DNA of 64,000 bases from Azolla pinnata (lineage: Eukaryota; Streptophyta; Polypodiopsida; Salviniales; Salviniaceae), in NCBI GenBank assembly GCA_037176905.1, contig JBBBWG010000448.1:46189-110188 (forward strand), read 5' to 3'. Under the pieces are notes generated by a model, which saw only the letters and a program-made list of their open reading frames with translations, did no database searches and was not told the origin of the DNA. Positions 44,576-55,614 of this stretch are shown here, in pieces (the first letter of the stretch is position 1; each line of letters begins with the position of its first letter). A program made the position numbers and the translations under genes.

Positions 44576-47527
44576 GGCGCTGGGGGCTCGTCGACGGCGA
44601 TGGAAGCAGAAGCGCAGAGCGATGGAAGCAGAAGCGCAGAGAAGAAGAAGGAAGAAGAAGAAGAAGATGAAGATGAAGAAGAAGAAGAAGATAAAGATCT
44701 ACAGAACCCTACCCTTTCAAATCGACACTGTATGTATGTATGTATGTATGTATGTATGTATGTATGTGTGCGTGTGTGCATGTATGTGCTCATGCATGCA
44801 TGCCTGTGTTTATGTATGTATGTGTGCGTATGCATGTGTTTAAGTATGTATGCGTGCGTATGCATGTGTTCATGTATGTATGCGTGCGTATGCATGTGTT
44901 CATGTATGTATGCGTGCGTATGCATGCATGCATTTATGTATGTGTGTGTGCATGTATGTGTGCATGCGTGTGTTTATGCATGCATGCATGTATTTATGTG
45001 TGCATGCATGTATTTATGTGTGCATGCATGTGTGCATGCATGCATGCATGTGATGCTGTGCGTATATCATAATTCATTGCGTATCTATGTATGCATGTGT
45101 GTGTGTGTGGCCGTATGTATTTCATGGCGTATGTGTGCATGTAATTTTGCATGTACTCATGTGGGCAGGTGTACATACATGTCTGCATGCAATTGTGTAT
45201 GTATGTATGCGATCGTGTGTGCATGCATGTCGGCAGGCACACATACATGTATGCATGCGCTTGTGTGTGTATGTATGTGATTCTGTATGTACGCATATCG
45301 GTAGGTATGCATGCATGTATGTATGCAATTGTGTATGTATGTGGTTCTGTGTGCATGCATGTCGGCAGGTCTGCATACATGCATGCATGTGATTGTGTGT
45401 GTATGTATGTGATTCTGTTATGTATGCAGATCGGTAGGTATACATGCATGTATGTATGTAGTTGTGTGTGTATGCATGGGATTGTGTATGTATGCATGGA
45501 TTTGTGCATGTAGGTATGTGTGTATGGATGCGTACGTAGCATGCATGCAAGTGTGTATGCATGCATGCGTGCATGTGATTGTGCATGCATGCATGTGATT
45601 GTGTGTGTATGCATGTATGCGTGCGTGCATGCAAGTGCGTGTGCATGTATGCGTGCGCATGTGTGTGCATGTGTTATATGCATGCATGCATGTGTGGGTA
45701 TGTATGTATGTGCTTGTGCATGCATGGGCTCTATTTTGCCATCGTGTTCGTGTCTGCGTCCATGCGTTGGTTCGGTCATGCATGTATGCATGCATGTATG
45801 GATGCATGCACGCATGCTATGCATAGGTGCCACGCATGTACACATGCATGCATGCATGCTATGCAGATGTCGTATGCGTATGTATGGCTTGACGCTATTC
45901 ATCCGCCTCCATATATGGCTACAATCTCGTAATACGAATTCGTATGGATACCGTATTCCGAAATCGGCAGGTTCATCTTCAGCTGATGAGTACGAATATA
46001 TACATACGCACACGATCGCATTCTTCTCTTCTTTTGCTCGTGTATGTATACCTTGTACATGTACGATCTCGAAATATAGTATACGAATACGATCTATTTG
46101 AGATGTTCCAGTTGATGTGGGGTAGTTAGTGTACCGTATGTACGATACGCGTGTGAACCCGATCGAATGCCTCAACATCTTCTTCTTCTTCTTCTTCACA
46201 ATCTCATCAGTGTCATCGAGAGGCCTGTATAATTCTCGAATAGCCGATAAGCCATCTATCTACGTATGCATAGAAAACTTCATATCCATTCCCCACGGTA
46301 TATATGTTTCCTTCGAACTACTTCACCATTATAATAGCATTACATCCGAGCATTTTGTCACATTCATCAAAACCAAAGTTGCAACATTCTACATGTCAAG
46401 AGCTGTACGCAGCACGGAAGGAAGTAATTGTTGAGGGAATCATCGATCATCCATGAGGAGCATTGTCGATGAGATTGAAGCTTGAAACGCCTTGATCACG
46501 ACAAAGTGAAGAAAGCACAATGCCATTTACAGCCACACATCAGGGAAATCTTTCCAGAATCAAAGAGGGATAATGCTATTTATTTACAAGAACACCCAAA
46601 CTTCTTCTGCAGTTGATTGATAAAAGTTGGCCTTTAGCATATCTGTTGTTACAAGACAACTTCAGAGTTTGGAAACAATAAAAACTCTACATTCACAAAA
46701 GACATATGCATATATATATAATATATACATATCATATAGCCAAATGATGCGTCGCCAAAGAAAGTAAAATTCCAAGCCTGAAACAACATAACAGGATGGT
46801 TTTTTTCAGTTTTCTAAAACCATTCCATTCTCTAAAATGATTTGAAACAGTTTTTGATCCAGAAAATGTGATTAATATATATAGCCTTCTTGCTACAAAT
46901 GAAGTCCATTTATTAGGGCCAAAATCACCCATGATTGGGTTCATGTTTTTTTTCCAAGGTTTAGGGTGTTTTCCCCAATAAAAATTGCATTTCCAAGTTA
47001 TTATCAAACATGCTAAGACAATCTGTAAGCCAATCAGAGATTATTCTTCGAGTTTGGACCCGAGCTAAAGTCCGGTACCCAAAAATCTGAGGCAAAAGTG
47101 ATCAGTAGTAACTGCCAATCTTAGGCCAAAACCCCTTCCTAGCTTGCACTTGCATGGGGGCAATAATAAAGTTTCTAGAATTAACTGATCCCTGGAAAAT
47201 ATACACAGGTAATTCTCAGGGAGACTGAAATAAGTGGTAACCAAAAATACTGGAGAGTAATGTAAAGTCTCCATCACAAATGATGTATATGTCACAACCT
47301 GTCTGGTAATTCAACACCAAAAAAACACCTTCTGCAGCAGCTGGATACCACATTAAAGAAATCTTAGCCATTGTCTAGTTCAACTTGTCCGTCTCCAATG
47401 GCAGGAACTTGTGATTGAAAGAACACAGCAAACATTACTACCATTGCTTTTAACATCTCCATGTAAAGGTATGTTTGATTCCAACAGCTCCACTCTGACC
47501 GGATTTTGTTCCTAGTAGCTGCCTCTC
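44576..47527. other. Intergenic region between ISU1 and the J-domain gene
   Basis: GAA tract (44641-44700), the TGTA/TGCA array (44730-45880), then sequence with scattered tac/gta words to 46150, a CTT run near 46168-46198, and AT-rich sequence that probably includes the J-protein 3' UTR. No gene recognised; long frames in 44.2-46.2 kb come from the repeat. Confidence 0.55.
44730..45880. repeat. Large TGTA/TGCA simple-repeat array with two higher-order patterns
   Basis: About 1.15 kb of ATGT, GTGT and GCAT words. From 44812 to 44935 a 30-bp unit (tatgcgtgcgtatgcatgtg plus ttcatgtatg) repeats about four times. From 45160 to 45470 a longer unit of 64-69 bp recurs about five times, each marked by tcggcagg or tcggtagg (near 45229, 45297, 45361, 45430; first copy with gggcagg near 45163) followed by tacatgcatg and gtatgtatgtgattctgt variants. 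It lies upstream of ISU1. Confidence 0.9.
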
Positions 47528-48985
47528 TTAGACAGCAGGACCCCGTGATGAAAGAATATAGCGGACCTTACTACCATTGCTTTTGATATCTCCATTCCAC
47601 GGCATGTTTGATTCGGAAGACTCCGCTTTGACAGCATTCAATTCCTTTTGACCCACCAAGGACTCTTCCATCACCAATGTACATGAACCCAGATCTTCGT
47701 TGGCTGTTGAATTACTCCTTACGTTTCGTATCCCACACTCTGAGGTACTGGGTTGATATTCAAAGCTATTATTAACCGATGTCTTCCCTTCTTTAGCCTC
47801 TCTTGGAGGTTCTGTACCTTGTCTTTTCATCGGTTCTCTAAATGGCTGATTGCTTTCACTAGAATACCCCTCTGCTTTCACCATCCACTTTACTAGATTC
47901 TCTTCAGCTTCTTTCTGATCGTTAATTCTCTGCCTCTTCACCATCCCATATGTCTTTTCTTCCATCATTTGCTTTGCTAGATTCTCACGGGCTTCCTTCT
48001 GAACCTTCACCCTCTCGCTTTTAACCATCTCATACGTCTCTTGCACAATTTCGGCAGTCGCTTTTGCTACTGCCTTGTACTTAGCAAGATGGCCAGCAGT
48101 GTGGTTTCCCCATAGAAACCTAAATGCTGAAGGTAAAAAAGCCCTGGTTTGTCTACTATTCACTTGACAAAAACCATCTCTGAACGTGGTTGCACTCGGA
48201 TGCTCTCCTGCGAAGCTAGTACTCCGTTTCTTTGCACGTTTCTCATCAGAAGAAGAAATTGTCTTACCACAGGCCCGGCAGGAGATGTCAACCTCAGAGT
48301 TACGCTCATGCTCAACCTCTGTCCCGCAAAACGGGCAAGAATTCCTAAACATATCTCTTTCTTTGGTTTTCCTGGAATGGCAAGATGGATTGAAATGGTA
48401 AAACCCCCTTTGAAAGCTGCTCTCCGGGGTCCCTGCCTTCCTCGCCATCCTTTCTGCATCATGATTAGCTTTCTTTTCCTTATCCGAGAGCACATGCCAT
48501 GCCTCCGAAACAAGTTTGAATGCACCCTCTGCCCCCACCGCTTTATTCTTATCCGGATGCAAGATCAGTGCAAGCTTTCTGTATTGCTTCCTGATCATAG
48601 CTTGATCAGCATTAGCATCAATCTGAAGGATTTCATACCAATTTGCTTTCACTCCATCTGCCTTCTTCTGTTGTGCTAGAATGTGAATATCAAGGACTGC
48701 CAAGAATTGTGGGATCCCTTCAAGTTGTGGATATAGGCATTGAGCTTCCAGTGCCGAGGATTTTGCTCCGACAAGGTCATGTTGAAGAAACTTTTGCTCG
48801 GCTATAGCCCTCGATCTCCGCGCCTCATCTTTGTTGCTGCATTCTACTGAGCTTTCTTGGCCATTTCTCAGAGACCGGTTGCTACATTCTGCTGAGCTGT
48901 CCTGACCTTTTCTCAGGGACCAAGTGCTGCTTAAAAAATCACCATATCCATCTTTCATGTGGAAGGAACTCATTACATCCATCAT
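47528..48985 (-). CDS. J-domain (DnaJ/HSP40-like) protein with Cys-rich motif
   Basis: Intronless coding region of 485 codons. A J domain at about residues 115-180 (NWYEILQIDANADQAMIRKQ start) has the HPD motif at about 143-145 (LILHPDKNK), which stimulates Hsp70 ATPase. Upstream is the plant pattern EARRSRAIAEQKFLQHDLVG followed by CLYPQLEGIPQFLAVLDIH, typical of plant J proteins that often end in DUF3444. Here there is no DUF3444. Instead come CPFCGTEV and CRACGKT at about 215-240, a likely zinc pair, and a charged helix with two copies of a 27-28 residue unit (ETYEMVKSERVKVQKEARE and KTYGMVKRQRINDQKEAEE). A second in-protein duplication is near residues 24-50 (SLRKGQDSSAECSN, SLRNGQESSVECSN). 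The client is unknown. The start could be any of three nearby Met codons. Confidence 0.85.
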   Translation of the reverse strand: MMDVMSSFHMKDGYGDFLSSTWSLRKGQDSSAECSNRSLRNGQESSVECSNKDEARRSRAIAEQKFLQHDLVGAKSSALEAQCLYPQLEGIPQFLAVLDIHILAQQKKADGVKANWYEILQIDANADQAMIRKQYRKLALILHPDKNKAVGAEGAFKLVSEAWHVLSDKEKKANHDAERMARKAGTPESSFQRGFYHFNPSCHSRKTKERDMFRNSCPFCGTEVEHERNSEVDISCRACGKTISSSDEKRAKKRSTSFAGEHPSATTFRDGFCQVNSRQTRAFLPSAFRFLWGNHTAGHLAKYKAVAKATAEIVQETYEMVKSERVKVQKEARENLAKQMMEEKTYGMVKRQRINDQKEAEENLVKWMVKAEGYSSESNQPFREPMKRQGTEPPREAKEGKTSVNNSFEYQPSTSECGIRNVRSNSTANEDLGSCTLVMEESLVGQKELNAVKAESSESNMPWNGDIKSNGSKVRYILSSRGPAV

Positions 48986-50107
48986 TCATGTGGAAGGAAA
49001 GCTTGCTGATATAATTTGAATTGAAGTAACCTTCTCGTTTCTGCATGGTCAAGCTTGTGTGTGTGGAAAGAAGGATGCTTAAGCCATCTCATTCCTTTTT
49101 CGTATGGGGTTACACCTATTCAGAAGCTAGCTCTAGTTGAAAGAGATCATGTGGAAAGAGGCATGTCAAACTACCATATCTACCTATCAGGCGGAGGCAG
49201 GCACGTCAAGATACCACATTCATCATTCAAGTGGTGTGAGGAGTGTCATTCAGAAAGGGTTCCTTTACCATCTCGCAGAGGGGCCTGATGCCTGTCTACG
49301 GATTCGGCAAGTCCAGCTTTCATGTGGAATCAAGCAACTCACAGGCGGAATTACACACAACAGATGCGGAAAGAACTATTAAGAGATTGTGGGAAGATCT
49401 GTCGACCTGCAGCGGTAATCTATTCCAGCAGTCATCTTCACCTCTTCGGTCTCTATAATCAGCGAACGAGAAAACGCAAGAAAAAGAAGACATACAAGAG
49501 TATCATGCACCTGTGAGAAATTGATTCGTAGACTATGAACATCAGAGCGGAAGAGCTCCACTTTCTGACAGATGTGAAAGTTCTGAGCCACTTTTCTCCA
49601 GGAATATCCTAGGTGGCGGTTCTCTCTGCAAGCCACAAGGAGCAGAAACCCTAGCAATTCAGGCGGAAGGTAGGAAAAATCCAAGCTTTCACGGCAAACC
49701 CAGACACTACCGACTTTGATCTTTGCCTTCTTCTTCTTCTTCTTCAAAGAAACGCGAATTCGGCTCCTTTTGCCAGCTGCCGAGAGTCCCAATTCTGCAG
49801 GTGTAATTGGCAGAACTCCCCGCGTTTTCCACAGAAGACTGAACACGAACAGGAAGTCTGAGATCTCCGACGTTCCGTACGTTTGCCGCATAAACAGCAA
49901 CCCGAGCGATTGCCAGAGAGATGGGGAAGAAGCATCCACGAAACGAAAGGAGGAGGAGAGTACACCTACCTGAGCAAGCCACAAGGGTCTGATTCGGGGA
50001 TGCAGACCCCGAAATCCAGCGAACGGAACCCTAATCCTCCGCCGTTCGCAGGGGGAAACCCTAAAACGTCCACAGAGAGAGACGACAGAACACAGAGAAA
50101 TTGTGGT

Positions 50108-50149
50108 CGTCGTCGTCGTCGTCGTCGTCGTCGGCGTCGGCGTCGTCGA
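50108..50149. repeat. (GTC)n microsatellite
   Basis: About 14 GTC/GTCG units with two ggc interruptions. Confidence 0.92.
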
Positions 50150-50309
50150 ATTTCGATATTGCAGAAATTTTTTTTTTTAAAAATAGGGAAAATATGGCGC
50201 CCATTTTTTGTGAAGCTCTATGGTGACACGTGGCGAAAGCTTTTTCAAATATCTGCCTGTTTTTTGCTTTCTGCAAAAATCTGCTTTCTCCTGCATTTTA
50301 CCAAACCCT

Positions 50310-51515
50310 AGCTTTTTTTAGGGTTTACGGTCGCTGGTCTAGGGTTTTCGGATCCAGCATGGTGGGCGGTTTTAGGGTTCTTAGGGTTTTTACAGCCGCT
50401 TGGCACGTGGTTTAGGGTTTCAGGATCGAGCTGACGGTGCATGATAGAAAGCGGTTTAGGGTTTTAGGATTGAGCTGACGGTGCACGATAGGAAGCGGTT
50501 TTAGGGTTTTAGGATCGAGCTGACGGTGCACGGTAGGAAGCGGTTTTAGGGTTTTAGGACCGAGCCGACGGTGCACAGTAGAAAGCGGTTTAGGGTTTTA
50601 GGATCGAGCTGACGGTGCACGATAGGAAGCGGTTTTAGGGTTTTAAGGTCGACCTAACGGTGCACGGTAGGAAGCGGTTTTAGGTTTTTAGGATTGAGGG
50701 TGCACGGTAGAAAGCGGTTTAGGGTTTTAGGACCGAGCTGACGGTGCATGATAGAAAGCGGTTCAGGGTTTTAGGATCAAACTGCCGGTGCATGATAGAA
50801 AGCGGTTTAGGGTTTTAGGATCGAGCTACCGGTGCATGATAGAAAGCGGTTTAGGGTTTTAGGATCAAGCTGACGGTGCATGATAGAAAGCGGTTTAGGG
50901 TTTTAGGATCGGGTTGACGGTGCATGATAGAAAGTGGTTTAGGGTTTTAGGATCGAGCTGACGATGCATGATAGAAAGCGGTTTAGGGCTTTAGGATCGA
51001 GCTGACGGTGCACGGTAGGAAGCAATTTTAGGGTTTTAGGATCGAGCTGACGGTGCATGATAGAAAGCGGTTTAGGGTTTTAGGACCGAGCTGATGGTGT
51101 ATGGTCGGAAGCAGTTTAGGGTTTTAGGGTTTACAATTATTTGGTTCGCATGAAGCCGATGCTACGTGGTTTAGGGTTTTAGAATCAAGCTGGCGGTGCA
51201 TGGTAGGAAGCGGTTTAGGGTTTTTACGGCTTACAATCAAATGTCCATTGAAAGCCTATGACATCTGGTTTAGCGGTTTAGGATCGACCCGACGGTGCAT
51301 GGTAGGAAGCGGTTTAGGATTTTAGGATCAAGCTGCCAATACATGGTAGGGAGTAGTTTAGGGTTTTAGAGCTTTAGAGGAAGCAGTTTAGGGGGTTAGG
51401 GCTTTAGAGGAAGCAATTTAGGGTTTTAGAGCTTTAGAGGAAGCACTTTAGGGTTTTAGGGCTTTAGAGGAAGCACTTTAGGGTTTTAGGGCTTTAGAGG
51501 AAGCGTCCCTCGCCC
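50310..51515. repeat. 44-45 bp minisatellite carrying a TTTAGGG word in each unit
   Basis: About 18-19 units of the form gagctgacggtgcatgatag plus aaagcggtttagggttttag plus gatc. Unit variants (gcacggtaggaagcggttttaggg, gaccgag) are interspersed, and three units near 51120-51290 carry 40-55 bp insertions (acaatt or acaatc words). The 3' end grades into a 30-bp unit, aagcactttagggttttagg plus gctttagagg, repeated about five times to 51500. The array lies about 570 bp beyond the mTERF stop codon. Confidence 0.93.
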
Positions 51516-52081
51516 TGTCCCATAGTTCAGAGTTTCGATTAGGGTTCCGTCAGGAGCTTCACAGAACCATCGCATGGTTTACTAGGCCTTCTCTGTGATG
51601 TTAGCAGATGATGCCCATGTGGGTTAGGGATTAGGGTTCGCCGAAGAACCATTAACATGTCAATAGAGCTGGGTTTTAGGGTTTAGGGTTTAGGGTTTGC
51701 AGAAGAATGAGATTTGTGAGCTGCTGCTGATAACAATGGATTCAATAGGGCACCTGCTTCTTCCATGTGCTTCTATCATTCCTGGTTTAGGAAATGCATC
51801 AACTGACAGCAATTTCCTAGGATCCCACATCCAGCTGCTATTCAGCCATAGAGAAAACGAAGAGCGGTTACGATCCTAAAGACAAAATAACAAATGCCAA
51901 GGAACAGTACCTTCCCATGAATCAAAAACAATATCACGATCGAGAAACAGGGGGGCAATAACCACCAAAATCTTGCTTTTAACTCACCAAAATCTTGCAC
52001 AGTTGAAGCGAAACTCTATTTGCCATATCGAACCCCAATAGGCGCATATACTGAGGGCTTTCTTTTATCAAACCCAAATTC

Positions 52082-54286
52082 TCATATTGTGACAAGTTGA
52101 AATCCTTTCTTTGGAAGCGATAGCGAGCTCGCATTCGTACTCGAACTCGAAGCTTCTAATCTGGTTTTAACGGCGCCTGGTTTCTGCTCCTCCTCCAGCT
52201 TCTTTCCCGGTAAGAGACCACCCATAACAAATGCACGGCCAAAGACCTTCTTTTCCTCTTCGTTGTCATAACCCTTCGCAAGTCTCTTTTGGAATTCTCC
52301 ATCGCTGCAATTTAAAATCCACTCCAAACTCTGGGTCCCATGTTTATCTCCCAACGCCTTAAACCGAGGTCTCATCCTTGTCTCCAGCCCATAGGTCAAG
52401 CAAGACGGATATTCGATGACGTCTTGCCTTGATCTCTTCATGTCCCTTGTTAGGAAGCTGTAGTTTGGCTTCAGACTCTCATCAATACTGGATACAAGTA
52501 TTTGAGGGCATTGCGATGCCATCGCACCAATTTCTTTTGGGGAAAACCGTTGGCTTTTCAAGAACCTTATCCTTCCCATTGCCACCTCTTCCTGAAGGAA
52601 TATCATCTGAGGCATCTTCTCGACCATCTTTGAAACTCCGTCTAGGTCCAAATCGAGGGTCTGCTTAAGCCACTCCACTTGCATTGCCAAGCTGGGGCTA
52701 AAAACACGACCTAAGAGCTCGGGAAATTGAGCAATCATTCCTGGAACAAATTCCTCCCGAACTCCGATCCCAATAAGTTGGCTCACATTATACTTCATTC
52801 TGCTCTCCAAATCATACCCAAGTATTTGAGGTCTCCTTTCCAGGATACTTGCAACGACGGTTTGCGGCATCCCCAGGCTCATAAGATATTCAACCTTAGG
52901 CTTTATCACCGATGCCACCCTCATGCCGAGAACCTCAGGATACTCGGTAAGCATACGGCCAACATGCCTCATCTTTACACCCATACTTACCAAATAAGCC
53001 ACCGAAGTGCTCATCGTACCATCGGTCTTAAACCCTAATACATCCGGGTATCGGGTGAGGATCGGAGGCAGGTCTACAGGGTCGATATCCAAGCCCCGCA
53101 AGAAGTAAATGACTGGAAGTATATCAATGACCACACTCGCGTGTAAGATCATGGGATACTTCCTAACCAATCCGGTGACCCAATGCTCTTTGATGCCGAT
53201 CTTTTTGAGGTATCTTAGCACAGGGACCATGTTCTTGTGGACGCTACAACCAAGGGATAAAGGGTAATTGTTGATATCATCGTTGTTGAGGCCGAGCTTC
53301 CTAAGGAACCCAAGCCGAGTTTTCATGACATCGACCGTGGTGGGGAGCTCGATGGCCTTGAGCTCCGACGTGTGTATTCCTTCCGCTTCAAGATAGGTTA
53401 GGACAGTTTCGCGCGAAGCCTTCCGATGCTCTTTGGAGAGGAGGATCCCCCATGTGACAGATGGGCGAACAACTTTGGGTTCGGCAGCCATTTGCCTCTC
53501 GACTTCCGCTTGGAGCTCATCCTCGGAATCGCTCTCAATCTCGATGTCATCGGCATCGGAATCTTGGATATAGCTCTTGTGATGCCCTCGTTCATGTTTC
53601 CCGCCTGTTCCATCGTAATGTCTGAGCATCCAATGATTCCCACCCATTCCATCATCATCTGTACTCAATCCATCCCTATGGCTGCCTGTTTCACTGAAAT
53701 TCCCGCTGAATCGGGTGCCAATCTTCTGCTTTTCTTCTGCGTATGAATCCCGACCATTCCCATAGCTCTCCTCAGCCCTGTCCGAATCTCCTTCATCGGA
53801 CTCTGAACCAAAATCCGTCTCCTCTCCTCCCTCTTCGCTCTCATCGTCTTCGGTTTCAAAAGCGTTGCCTTTGGCCGCATTCCCATTCTCCTTCTTCTCG
53901 TCCTTGTTCATTAGGCTTTTCTTGTGAAAGGTTTTACGTTTTCTCCCTGCATCAATCTCCTCCTCCTCCTCTTCCTCCTCCTCCTCCTCCTCCGCGGACA
54001 ATTCATTCGCTCCTTTCTGGAAAGAATCCTCGCCGTCTGTTTCGGACCACTCCGACTCCGAAACGGTTTCCATGGTGGAACAGAACCCATAGGAGAGCCG
54101 CGGGGGGCTTCTCAACTCTCCCACGGAGCAATCGCAAAGGCGCAGAGAATGGATCCTAGGGAAGGGCAGAGATGGATACCTGGAGCAAGAAGGAGAGGTG
54201 GAGACCCGAGGGAATTCCTGCGAAGCTGTTGCGGAGGAGACGAGAGGAGGCAGAGCTCGACGGAGATGGAGAGCTCTCTTCCTCAT
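52082..54286 (-). CDS. mTERF-family protein, mTERF4/RUG2/BSM-like, organelle-targeted
   Basis: Mitochondrial-transcription-termination-factor family nucleic-acid-binding protein. The plant mTERF4 group (Arabidopsis RUG2/BSM) supports organellar RNA splicing and gene expression. It is a single exon of 734 codons. The N terminus is Arg/Ser/Leu-rich (MRKRALHLRRALPPLVSSAT), like a transit peptide. Next comes a long acidic, low-complexity region with a Glu run near residues 99-111 and repeated Glu/Asp/Ser/Gly. The mTERF array starts near residue 285, with repeats of the type LGFLRKLGLNNDDINNYPLS, KPKVEYLMSLGMPQTVVASI and RRPQILGYDLESRMKYN. The tail SLEWILNCSDGEFQKRL matches mTERF4 rather than other mTERFs (recalled alignment). 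Residues 550-650 are more diverged. The protein is longer than Arabidopsis mTERF4 mainly through the acidic insert. Confidence 0.87.
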   Translation of the reverse strand: MRKRALHLRRALPPLVSSATASQEFPRVSTSPSCSRYPSLPFPRIHSLRLCDCSVGELRSPPRLSYGFCSTMETVSESEWSETDGEDSFQKGANELSAEEEEEEEEEEEEIDAGRKRKTFHKKSLMNKDEKKENGNAAKGNAFETEDDESEEGGEETDFGSESDEGDSDRAEESYGNGRDSYAEEKQKIGTRFSGNFSETGSHRDGLSTDDDGMGGNHWMLRHYDGTGGKHERGHHKSYIQDSDADDIEIESDSEDELQAEVERQMAAEPKVVRPSVTWGILLSKEHRKASRETVLTYLEAEGIHTSELKAIELPTTVDVMKTRLGFLRKLGLNNDDINNYPLSLGCSVHKNMVPVLRYLKKIGIKEHWVTGLVRKYPMILHASVVIDILPVIYFLRGLDIDPVDLPPILTRYPDVLGFKTDGTMSTSVAYLVSMGVKMRHVGRMLTEYPEVLGMRVASVIKPKVEYLMSLGMPQTVVASILERRPQILGYDLESRMKYNVSQLIGIGVREEFVPGMIAQFPELLGRVFSPSLAMQVEWLKQTLDLDLDGVSKMVEKMPQMIFLQEEVAMGRIRFLKSQRFSPKEIGAMASQCPQILVSSIDESLKPNYSFLTRDMKRSRQDVIEYPSCLTYGLETRMRPRFKALGDKHGTQSLEWILNCSDGEFQKRLAKGYDNEEEKKVFGRAFVMGGLLPGKKLEEEQKPGAVKTRLEASSSSTNASSLSLPKKGFQLVTI

Positions 54287-55614
54287 TGAAGCTCTGAGAT
54301 ACAGAAAGAGACAAGAGTGTGTACATATACTTAAAACCCTTTCATAAACCCTAATCTAATGTAATTAGTTAACCTAATCTCATGAAGTGGAAACCTTAAT
54401 CAAAGCTCTTACCCAATGCAATTAGCCCTAAGCTCCCTGATTAGGTCTCCTAAACATTAATTAAGCATCCTTAATGGCCTCAAAAACGTGAGAACAATAT
54501 TAGTTAGTTTCGAGTAACATGCTGAAACCTTGTTACGAACCCCACCGGCTTTGTTTCGTCAAAGGAGGCTATTATTAGGCATAATTTAATCTTTACCCAC
54601 CGACATTATGACACACATGGTCATCTTAAGCACGATTAATGACGTTGAATAACTTACTGACGACTAATGTCAATCATCATGCCATGAGTTGAAAGCCTGA
54701 TGCAGCCCACAAGCCTACGATTCAAGGCCCCAAGTGAGTGTGCCTCAAAAAATCATCAATGGGGTTAGTTAAAAGTAGTAGCAAATCAAGTTCTTGGGAC
54801 AATGTTTCATATGTGGCTCGTACATAATCATACTTGGCCATTGTATACATCAAGCCCCTGATTTGACAATCGTAAGTCTCAAACTCGATGCATGCATTGC
54901 CTACTCCATAATCCCTATTCCAAAGTTAACAAAAAATAACATTTGGGGTTGGTATTAGATGCCGGTGAAGCCAATGAGAAGTTTATCAATAACAAATTTT
55001 ATCAGCGGGGAAGGTAGCAAGCATTACAAGGTACATTAGTCGACGCATATTATTAGCCACATCCAAACGTTGGTGCAAGAGGATGATCTCTCATCTTGTA
55101 TTTGTTCCAACAATACTGTTTTACATGCAACAATTGGTGAGTTGCCCTTGTCGATGCCTTTAGAAGATTGTTAAAGCAAGATCAATTTCGTTTGATCTGC
55201 ATTGGATTGGAGAGCCCAGATCATACTCATGCTAGCTTGCCAAGCTCGTGGCACAATTGGAGTATGAGATATGTATCATTGTTTGATCATCTCCATTAAA
55301 CATAGTCGAGCACTCGGGGAGTTGCTCTAAAGTTTTCTGATATTTTCAACACTTTGGAAGGTGATATGTTTATGGGTAGCTTGTTATGTTCTCTAGCTTG
55401 TAAGCACTTTGGAAGGTGGTCAAGAAGTGGCACTTCATCTTTTCGGCATGGCATCTCTCACCACTGCCAACACATACGCCTGAGTTAACAACACTTATGG
55501 CCATTTTGGATGCAGGTTTTGTTCCTTCTCTAGCCATAATTTTATGAAGTGCTTGCCCATGTCTCTTCCTTGGTCTCATAATTTGAGCCATGCCTCATCG
55601 GTCCTAGATAATGT
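54287..55614. other. Intergenic region between mTERF and PPR genes
   Basis: Mostly AT-rich unique sequence with no recognised gene. A decayed DYW-like frame at 55370-55591 is listed separately. Confidence 0.5.
55370..55591 (-). pseudogene. Possible decayed DYW-domain remnant 3' of the PPR gene
   Basis: A minus-strand frame of 73 codons starts 24 bp beyond the PPR stop, in another reading frame. Its segment RHGQALHKIMAREGTKPASK followed by ISVVNSGVCVG and CHAEKMK lines up loosely with the part of DYW domains that has HSEKLA, then a Pro, then VVKNLRVC and CH-A-K. Spacing in the CxxCH part is off by several residues, and the upstream half of a DYW domain is absent. If real, the PPR gene lost an E+/DYW tail by deletion and frameshift. 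The match was judged by eye and is weak. Confidence 0.28.

Larger units (their letters stand above)
48986..52081. other. Intergenic region between J-domain and mTERF genes
   Basis: The 48.95-49.35 kb part repeats the words tcatgtggaa several times and probably holds the J-protein 5' UTR or its intron. From 50.1 kb come a GTC run and the long TTTAGGG minisatellite. From 51.53 to 52.08 kb there is unique sequence that includes the mTERF 3' UTR. Confidence 0.5.

Noticed and set aside
44255-46199. Long frames (341 codons plus, 401 codons minus) across the TGTA array
   Set aside because: Part runs antisense through ISU1 exon 1 and the rest is repeat translation (MYVC or HTYI periodicity).
49379-49984. 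201-codon minus-strand frame upstream of the J-domain gene
   Set aside because: No homology recognised; it lies where the J-gene 5' UTR or intron is expected.
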